Positions 36,582 to 41,778 of a stretch of DNA of 64,000 bases are shown one piece after another. How positions within the stretch are numbered: position 1 is the stretch's first letter; each line of letters begins with the position of its first letter. Origin of the DNA: CBDHEY01 sp965262305 (GTDB taxonomy: Bacteria > Pseudomonadota > Gammaproteobacteria > Pseudomonadales > Cellvibrionaceae); assembly GCA_965262305.1 (NCBI GenBank), contig CBDHEY010000004.1, positions 248,001-312,000 of the forward strand, read 5' to 3'. Made by a program: the position numbers and the translations under genes. A model generated the notes under the pieces. The model had not been told where the DNA came from. It ran no database searches and saw nothing but the letters and a program-made list of their open reading frames with translations.

Positions 36582-36918
36582 TTGGGCTCAAAATTTCTTA
36601 TGAATATTAATTCAGGAATTTCGAGTCCGTGCTGTTAGTTCCGTAATGTAATGGTTGATTCTTGTCTCAAGTCAATTCGGAATATATCAAAAAGCTTAAA
36701 ATAAATCATTCATAATTCAGCAGTTTTGTTCCTGGTGCTTTCGTTCACTTCGAATTAACCCTAGCTGCAGCACTTCTTCGTATTTCGGACGTGCCAATCC
36801 ACTAATGCAATTTATCTAGTCAGAAATCGGTTCAATCCTTAACCCTATTTATCGGGCGGTGTGCTTCGCTTTCGCTACGCCATCTTTCTTCGTAGCAGAA
36901 CCAACGCATCGCCTGCAA
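36582..36918 (+). repeat. Chimeric gene-less cassette spacer, copy D
   Basis: The first 110 bases (about 36590-36690) are a decayed copy of the cassette 5 gene start: they share TTCAGGAAT, CTGTTAGTTCCG, GTAATGGTTGAT and CGGAATATAT in order. The rest is the repeated spacer, with its hairpin at 36855-36914. It has no open frame. Confidence 0.75.
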
Positions 36919-37006
36919 TAACAAACAAATCAGCCCACAGTCGCCGGCTTCGCCGTCAAGGATTCGCAAAAGCGTTGCTTTTTCTCACCGGCTAATTTGG
37001 GCGTTA
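36919..37006 (+). repeat. attC site, copy D (type I variant)
   Basis: An 88-base type I site with small insertions (GCCCACAG, GGCTAATTTGG) and a changed terminal loop (AAAAGCGTTGCTTTTTC). Confidence 0.8.
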
Positions 37007-37301
37007 TTGGGCTCTTTCTTTTAATTAATTCTTCCAAGTTTGTGCTAAGCCTAAAAAAATATTTTTAGCCAAGTATTCCGCTTTTTAAAATGTAAAATAA
37101 ACTTCATATTCCGTAGTTTTGCTCCTGGTGCTTTCGTTCGCTTCGGCTAACGTTGCTGTACTTTTCTTCGTATTTTGGTCTGCCAATCAGCTAATGCAAT
37201 TTGCCTTCAAAATCGGTATCCTTAACCCTATTTCTTAGGCGGTGTACTTCGCTTTCGCTACGCAAACTTTCTTCGTAGCAAAACCAATGCATCGCCTGCA
37301 A
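37007..37301 (+). repeat. Gene-less cassette spacer, copy E
   Basis: About 295 bases. Its hairpin (37237-37297) has GGTGTA on the left and TGCATCGCC on the right: the G-C pair of other copies is A-T here, a compensatory change. No credible gene. Confidence 0.8.
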
Positions 37302-37387
37302 TAACAAACAAATCAGCCCAAGTCGCCGGCTTCGCCGCCAAGGATTCGCAAAAGCATAGCTTTTGCTCACCGGCTATTTGGGCGTTA
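37302..37387 (+). repeat. attC site, copy E (type I)
   Basis: An 86-base type I site ending GGGCGTTA at 37387, followed directly by the second copy of cassette 1. Confidence 0.9.
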
Positions 37388-37396
37388 AATGTAATT

Positions 37397-37694
37397 ATGA
37401 ATTTCAGTATATTGGATAAAATAGGACGTTATAGCTTCGTTATTGCTCTTGCAGTCGCTATTACAATGAGTATAGGAATTGAAGCTAGTCTACTAGCTGA
37501 AGGTGAGGCACTTTCTTTGTATTTGTCGCCATAATTGCAAATGTTGGTCTTTTTTTATTTGTTGGTATTGGGGTGTACTTTTGGCTTTATTATTTCAGCA
37601 AAATTGGTAAAAAACTAAATCCAATGGCTTTATTACTATACATTGGTTGCACGGCTTTATCCGGATATTGGGCATATTATAAAAGTGTTAAAAA
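37397..37694 (+). pseudogene. Cassette 10: decayed copy of the cassette 1 membrane protein gene
   Basis: Almost identical to 33708-34013 but with a 2-base insertion (ACTTTCTTTG for ACTCTTTG), which brings a stop 8 codons later, a 2-base deletion further on (GCTTTATTAC for GCTTTCAATTAC) and an 11-base deletion near the end. The gene cannot give the intact protein. The cassette's attC (37714-37797) is better preserved than that of cassette 1. Confidence 0.85.
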
Positions 37695-37713
37695 TTCACA
37701 CGAATAAAACATT

Positions 37714-37797
37714 TAACAAAGTCATCAACAGGACCGCAAAAAGCGTTGCTTTTTGTACCCTCCGCTTCGCTCCGGCGGCCCTGTTATAACGGCGTTA
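37714..37797 (+). repeat. attC site of cassette 10 (type II)
   Basis: An 84-base site from TAACAAAG to GGCGTTA. Arms AACAGG/CCTGTT pair fully, unlike the copy at 34036. Confidence 0.85.
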
Positions 37798-37807
37798 TGA
37801 GTCAATC

Positions 37808-38176
37808 ATGGATCAAGATCATTGTGAATATATATGGAATAATTTTCGGCATTTAATCGAGCCAAGCACTCATTATTCCAAATACCTAAGAGCGGCATTA
37901 TTTCCAGTTAACGAAAATTGGCCAGATGCAAATGAGATTAGGGAGTTACAAGCTAGGTACTCAAAAGACTTTCTGAATGGAAAGCATCAAGAAATTGAAT
38001 CCAATAAAGTGAGTAAAATTATTAAATCACTCTATGAGAGTATTAAGGAAGAAATCTATTTTAACTACTGCCCCTCTTGTGGTGCGCTTGCTGTTTCGCC
38101 AAAATCTGAAAAGTGCCTGGAGTGTAATCATGAGTGGTATGGTGCAAATATCTATAAGCAAACTCATAACAAATAG
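37808..38176 (+). CDS. Cassette 11: zinc-ribbon protein of unknown function
   Basis: A 122-residue protein whose N-terminal two thirds is helical and unrecognised (YIWNNFRHLIEPSTHYSKYL) and whose C-terminus is a zinc ribbon with CPSCGALAV and CLECNHEWYG. The ATG is 11 bases after the attC end and has no clear ribosome binding site. Its stop overlaps the start of an attC remnant. A DNA- or RNA-binding role is possible but not shown. Confidence 0.65.
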   Translation: MDQDHCEYIWNNFRHLIEPSTHYSKYLRAALFPVNENWPDANEIRELQARYSKDFLNGKHQEIESNKVSKIIKSLYESIKEEIYFNYCPSCGALAVSPKSEKCLECNHEWYGANIYKQTHNK

Positions 38177-38217
38177 TTCAAGCTGGACGTTTTTTACGTC
38201 GCTTCATTTGTGCTTTA
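38167..38217 (+). repeat. Truncated attC remnant of cassette 11
   Basis: TAACAAATAG starts an attC-like sequence that lacks its right half and runs into the gene-less spacer at about 38218. The cassette 11 gene and spacer copy F now share one attC (38473-38558). Confidence 0.5.
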
Positions 38218-38472
38218 ATAGCCCAAAGAAATATTTTTAGCCAAGTATTCCATTAAGAAAATTTAAAATAAAATTCATATTCTTCAGTTTTGTTCCTGGT
38301 GCTTTCGTTCACTTTAACTAACGTAGCTGCAGTTTTCTTTGTATTTTGGTCTGCCAATCAGCTAATGCAATTTATCTTCAAAATCGGTATCCTTAACCCT
38401 ATTTATCGGGCGGTGTGCTTCGCTTTCGCTACGCAAACTTTCTTCGTAGTAAAACCAACGCATCGCCTGCAA
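38218..38472 (+). repeat. Gene-less cassette spacer, copy F (fused to cassette 11)
   Basis: About 255 bases matching copies A-E from TAGCCCAAAGAAATATTTTT onward, so the first 40 bases of the unit are missing. Hairpin at 38409-38468; the inner stem right side reads CGTAGT, giving a G-T pair. Confidence 0.8.
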
Positions 38473-38558
38473 TAACAAACAAATCAGCCCAAGTCGCCGG
38501 CTTCGCCGTCAAGGATTCGCAAAAGCATGGCTTTTGCTCACCGGCTATTTGGGCGTTA
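38473..38558 (+). repeat. attC site, copy F (type I)
   Basis: An 86-base type I site that ends the fused cassette 11/spacer F unit. Confidence 0.9.
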
Positions 38559-38585
38559 GGCTCTTCCGTGAATCAGGGAAAATTA

Positions 38586-39260
38586 GTGAGTAAAAAAGAA
38601 ATTCAAACTGGCTTAGATCGGCCAATAATATTTCGAACTGTTGGAGAATCGGTATATAAGTCCTCTTTAGAAACTGGTTCAATTTGGCTTAGATCGAGTC
38701 ACTATTATAGAAATATCGAGGACAAGGCGAGAGTAGACAAATCTGAAGGGGTTAATGGAACAAAGTGTCTTTTTCCGCTAAATTTTAATCCAAAGTCTGC
38801 GCAATCTCTTTCCTTGGAGGGTAGCGGATCGATTGGCTGCGAAATAATTCCTCACTATATAATGTCGATGCATGGAACAGCTATTAGAGACGATGTGAGA
38901 AGAGAGTTTGGAGGTCGAACCATGGGAATAAGGTGCATTGCAGACCTTAGTGCTGAGGTTCTATACCAGGCCTCAAAGCAGGTATCAGTTACTGGATATA
39001 GGTTTGGGCAAGTTTCTTATCAATATACTTCATTATGTATGTCTCATAATTTAAATACAGCCGCGTTAAAACTAGATGGCAATCCATCTGTTGCTGTGAA
39101 ATCAATTAATACTGATGTATTAAGGAAAGAGCCTGTAGAACCGTTTATATTTCAGGACGAATGGCGTATAGCAATTTTTACCTCTGGGTACTTGAATAAT
39201 GATGCTAACGAACCACTCAAAATAAACGTAGATCCGAAGCATTTTTATGAATATATTTAA
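38586..39260 (+). CDS. Cassette 12: hypothetical protein (225 aa)
   Basis: The open frame extends far upstream through the attC, but GTG at 38586 is the likely start since it lies within the cassette and follows an AGGGA box by about 8 bases. The protein has no membrane span or signal peptide. Distinct segments are IWLRSSHYYRNIEDKARVDKS, CEIIPHYIMSMHGTAIRDDV and PFIFQDEWRIAIFTSGYLN. I do not recognise a family. Its conserved-looking aromatic and charged motifs suggest an enzyme or nucleic acid-interacting protein rather than a structural one, but this is inference. Confidence 0.65.
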   Translation: MSKKEIQTGLDRPIIFRTVGESVYKSSLETGSIWLRSSHYYRNIEDKARVDKSEGVNGTKCLFPLNFNPKSAQSLSLEGSGSIGCEIIPHYIMSMHGTAIRDDVRREFGGRTMGIRCIADLSAEVLYQASKQVSVTGYRFGQVSYQYTSLCMSHNLNTAALKLDGNPSVAVKSINTDVLRKEPVEPFIFQDEWRIAIFTSGYLNNDANEPLKINVDPKHFYEYI

Positions 39261-39263
39261 GCC

Positions 39264-39326
39264 TAACAATTGGGTCAATATGACTCCAAAAAGCTTCGCT
39301 TTTTTCCGCATATTACCCACGCGTTA
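39264..39326 (+). repeat. attC site of cassette 12 (type III)
   Basis: A 63-base type III site from TAACAATTGGGT to ACGCGTTA, nearly identical to 34872-34934. Confidence 0.85.
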
Positions 39327-39330
39327 CGTG

Positions 39331-39585
39331 TTAATAGTGGTAGCGCAGTTGTGCTATTAATATCGAGTCATCACTGGCTTTGTAAACAATTCTGTGTTCA
39401 TCGTTTATTCTTCTAGACCAATAGCCAGAGAGTGCATGCTTTAGGCGTTCTGGTTTTCCGATACCGTCAAATGGAGACCTAGAAATATCTTTAATTAATG
39501 TGTTAACTCTGTTTAATATTTTTTTGTCCGTCTTTTGCCAATATAAATAATCTTCCCAAGCTTGCTCAGCAAATACTAATTTCAC
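39331..39585 (-). CDS. yoeB: Toxin YoeB (Txe/YoeB family endoribonuclease)
   Basis: An 84-residue protein with the full YoeB pattern: FAEQAWEDYLYWQKTDKKIL, PERLKHALSGYWSRRI, EHRIVY and the C-terminal LRYHY. The catalytic glutamate, arginine and C-terminal histidine/tyrosine positions are present. YoeB cleaves mRNA in the ribosome when not bound by YefM. The start overlaps the antitoxin stop by 4 bases (ATGA type). The pair is in the opposite orientation to the array and occupies one cassette, as often found in chromosomal integrons, where such pairs stabilise the array. Confidence 0.93.
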   Translation of the reverse strand: MKLVFAEQAWEDYLYWQKTDKKILNRVNTLIKDISRSPFDGIGKPERLKHALSGYWSRRINDEHRIVYKASDDSILIAQLRYHY

Positions 39586-39833
39586 TCCAATAAATCCCTT
39601 TCCGTTCCATTTCCTTTTTCCAAGACAGAAATTGCCTCTATAAGTCTCTGAGTGTTTTTCGGGCTTCTAAGTAAGTAAGCTGTTTCTTCCAAAGCTTGGT
39701 AGTCATCCATAGAAATCATTACCACAGCACCTTCACCTTTGCGGGTTATCGCTACTGGCGCGTGGTCATCACAAACTTTGCTCATTGTCTTAGCTAGGTT
39801 GCTTCTAGCTGCGGTATAGCTTATGCTATCCAT
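39582..39833 (-). CDS. yefM: Antitoxin YefM (Phd/YefM family)
   Basis: An 83-residue protein with an N-terminal DNA-binding region (SYTAARSNLAKTMSKV; AITRKGEGAVVMISMDDYQALEETAYLLRSP) and a C-terminal toxin-binding tail, as in YefM. It comes first in the operon and probably represses it together with YoeB. TGTACA motifs lie 10-34 bases before its start, the core of the E. coli yefM operator. Confidence 0.93.
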   Translation of the reverse strand: MDSISYTAARSNLAKTMSKVCDDHAPVAITRKGEGAVVMISMDDYQALEETAYLLRSPKNTQRLIEAISVLEKGNGTERDLLE

Positions 39834-39842
39834 AACTTTAAC

Positions 39843-39868
39843 CTGTACATGTACGTTTATATGTACAA
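39843..39868 (-). promoter_or_regulatory. Operator with TGTACA motifs upstream of yefM
   Basis: Two TGTACA hexamers (39844-39849 and 39862-39867) and a TGTAC between them (39850-39854) lie in the promoter region of the toxin-antitoxin operon. TGTACA is the known core of the E. coli YefM-YoeB operator, so autoregulation is likely. Confidence 0.75.
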
Positions 39869-39885
39869 TAATTGTAACTCACACG

Positions 39886-39967
39886 TAACAAGGCAGTCAA
39901 CCGGACAGCAAAAGCTTCGCTTTTGTACCCTCCGCTACGCCCCGGCATCTCGGATACTGCGGCGTTA
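39886..39967 (+). repeat. attC site of the YefM/YoeB cassette (type II-like)
   Basis: An 82-base site from TAACAAGGCAGTC to GCGGCGTTA, with GCAGT/ACTGC and CCGG/CCGG arms and an AAAAGC/GCTTTT hairpin. Confidence 0.85.
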
Positions 39968-40007
39968 AGGCTCCCCAAAAAAAACTTCGGATAAAAATGG
40001 AAACCGT

Positions 40008-40649
40008 ATGAAATTATTGTCAATAAATACAGCGAGTCCAGTTCAACTTCAAGTTGGCGAGAAGTCAGTTACCACGGGTATCTTTAAAAAACCTAGAAAA
40101 GGGCAGATTGTAGTAAGCGAGTTAGGTATTGAGGATGACACGATTGTTAATAAAAAGGTTCATGGTGGCGTTGACCAGGCTGTGTATATTTATAGTGATA
40201 CAGATTATAAATGGTGGGAGCACAAGATAGGTCGAGAATTAGAGCCAGGCGCTTTTGGAGAAAACTTAACTATAACCGATTATCACACTGGCGAGCTACG
40301 CATTGGAGACAGGCTTCGTATAAATGGTAGTGTATTGTTAGAAATTTCAGCACCTAGAGTGCCCTGCGCCCAATTTGCTGCGAAAATGGGAGATAGTTCT
40401 TTTGGTAAAAAATTTGTAATTGCGGAACGACCAGGGGCTTATGCAAGAGTCATAAAGCCTGGAGTGATTGAACCTGGTTGTGCAATTGAGTGGCAAGCCA
40501 CTGACCAAGACTACGCTACTATTGGTGAAGTCTTTCAGGAATGGCATAAAAAATCATGGTCGGAAGAGGTCTCAAAAAAAGCGTTGAGCTCACCAATTTC
40601 AATGATTGCACGTAAAATCATTGAGCAAAAAATTGGAGTATCTCAATAA
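40008..40649 (+). CDS. MOSC domain-containing protein (YiiM-like)
   Basis: A 213-residue protein with the MOSC layout: VHGGVDQAVYIYSDTDY, GAFGENLTI, the conserved cysteine in APRVPCAQFAAKM and PGAYARVIKPG. The family bears sulfurated molybdenum (as in YiiM and YcbX), which detoxify N-hydroxylated bases, or binds Fe-S. It is the gene of a cassette between the toxin-antitoxin attC and a weak attC-like site at 40742. A cassette origin is unusual for this family. The C-terminal helical extension (about 170-213) is typical of YiiM. Confidence 0.88.
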   Translation: MKLLSINTASPVQLQVGEKSVTTGIFKKPRKGQIVVSELGIEDDTIVNKKVHGGVDQAVYIYSDTDYKWWEHKIGRELEPGAFGENLTITDYHTGELRIGDRLRINGSVLLEISAPRVPCAQFAAKMGDSSFGKKFVIAERPGAYARVIKPGVIEPGCAIEWQATDQDYATIGEVFQEWHKKSWSEEVSKKALSSPISMIARKIIEQKIGVSQ

Positions 40650-40664
40650 AATGGAATTATGCCC

Positions 40665-40742
40665 TAACATGCGACTATGGTAAAAATAACCCACAAAAAT
40701 GTTAGCCGGATTCGCTAACACAGGCCGTTTATCCGGACGTTA
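40665..40742 (+). repeat. Putative attC site of the MOSC cassette (weak)
   Basis: TAACATGCG to CCGGACGTTA, 78 bases with CCGGAT/ATCCGG arms close to the right end. The fold is less regular than in the other sites. It may be a degenerate or last attC. Confidence 0.4.
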
Positions 40743-40833
40743 TGTCTCCAAGGGCCGGGCAAAGCTTTTGAGTACACGAAGTTAGGAATCACATTAAATA
40801 TCAATCTCTAAGATTTCCTACTTTGTCTTTCAT

Positions 40834-41238
40834 TTACAAATGAGCCTTTCTGTACCCTAACCATATGAATAGAATGACAAATACATTTATCAAGATGGGA
40901 CCTAGTGTACTGTTTACATATTGAGGCGCAAACACGATAACACTAGATGTTAGAAAAAATGGCCGAATCACAGAGATAAGTGCTATTAACACCAAAGCAT
41001 AGTAGGTTTTTTCAGGCTGTTTCGAAAAAGCGAAGACTATAAATAATCCAGCAAATAGAAGATTGGTTGCTGTGTGAATATGCCAACTGTAAAAGTGGTT
41101 AGCATAGTCACCTTCTCCCATTGCCTGCATGTCTTCTTTGGTAAGCAAGTATTCGGATCCAAATTGAGCATGCCCCCAAGCCGCAAACAAAAAAAACAAA
41201 GCGAGCACAACATAGTACCAGTTTATTTTACTAATCAT
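40834..41238 (-). CDS. Hypothetical integral membrane protein (about 134 aa)
   Basis: A protein with four predicted spans (about residues 8-25, 50-70, 78-98 and 106-128). ATG at 41238 is preferred to GTG at 41244 because of a GGAAAG box. A conserved-looking motif YANHFYSWHIHTATN lies in the first loop. I do not recognise a family. It lies on the minus strand just outside the last attC-like site, so it may be a genomic gene or a cassette that lost its attC. Confidence 0.7.
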   Translation of the reverse strand: MISKINWYYVVLALFFLFAAWGHAQFGSEYLLTKEDMQAMGEGDYANHFYSWHIHTATNLLFAGLFIVFAFSKQPEKTYYALVLIALISVIRPFFLTSSVIVFAPQYVNSTLGPILINVFVILFIWLGYRKAHL

Positions 41239-41778
41239 ATCCACTTTCCACGTAATTAATCAGATACTCCAGCCTCTAGTGCTTTTCTCAAGTTAGATGC
41301 TCAGTGACAGTTTATTTAACGTCCGTCAAAAAAACGTTAAGGTTACAAATACTCTAATTCTAAATATTAATTATTAAATTAATTTTTTATGCATTAAACT
41401 GCTAGCGAGTTGTAAAAAAAATGAAGCCAGATCACAACAAAGAGATCTTATTAGATTCGAGAATAACTTTAAAAAAGTTTTGATGTACACAAGCGACTCA
41501 TCCAGATCAGACAACAACCCGCCATGAATATTAAAACTTTTTTTAACAGGGATTGTCACTTAGTTAAACAAAATACTTTCAATAACCTGGCACTATATTC
41601 TTCTGATCAAGAATAAAAGTAACGCACACTAACCATTTAACGGATTTAATCATTAGATATTACTGATGTTTATATCCATGGGTTGGTCTCGTTGAATTTT
41701 GTTTCAAAAAAAGGAGAAATACTTAGCTATAGTTATAGATAAAACTGGAACTAAATTATATTCTGAAGGAGTAGACAA
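41239..41778. other. Intergenic region before the hybrid kinase gene
   Basis: About 540 bases, AT-rich. A 6-bp inverted repeat (TAACGT at 41317 and ACGTTA at 41334) is present, which could be a decayed attC end. An open frame at 41374-41559 (minus) has no ribosome binding site. The strong AAGGAG before 41779 belongs to the kinase gene. Confidence 0.45.

Larger units (their letters stand above)
33695..40742. mobile_element. Chromosomal integron cassette array (about 14 cassettes)
   Basis: From the attI junction at 33695 the DNA is a series of short units, each ending in a VCR-like attC site that begins TAACAAA or TAACAAT and ends GCGTTA, GGTTA or ACGTTA. At least four attC sequence families occur, so cassettes come from several sources. 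Seven cassettes carry a credible gene, one is a decayed copy of another, and six contain the same gene-less spacer. Base composition and codon use differ between units. The right limit is set by the last attC-like site at 40742; the membrane protein gene beyond it has no attC. Confidence 0.85.

Noticed and set aside
36438..36638. Frame starting MLRFRYANFLRSKTN in the gene-less cassette
   Set aside because: It reads through the conserved hairpin and attC, and the same peptide arises in every copy; the conservation is explained by structure, and no ribosome binding site precedes it.
34425..38558. Evenly repeated GC-rich units resembling a CRISPR array
   Set aside because: Units are 380-450 bases apart, are long imperfect palindromes with TAAC...GTTA ends, and are joined to an integron integrase; no cas genes or short unique spacers occur.
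38415..38585. N-terminal extension of the cassette 12 protein into the attC
   Set aside because: The first 57 codons lie in the previous cassette and attC; the gene most likely starts at GTG 38586.
41374..41559. 61-codon minus-strand frame before the hybrid kinase
   Set aside because: No ribosome binding site, no recognisable features, and AT-rich composition; judged a chance frame.
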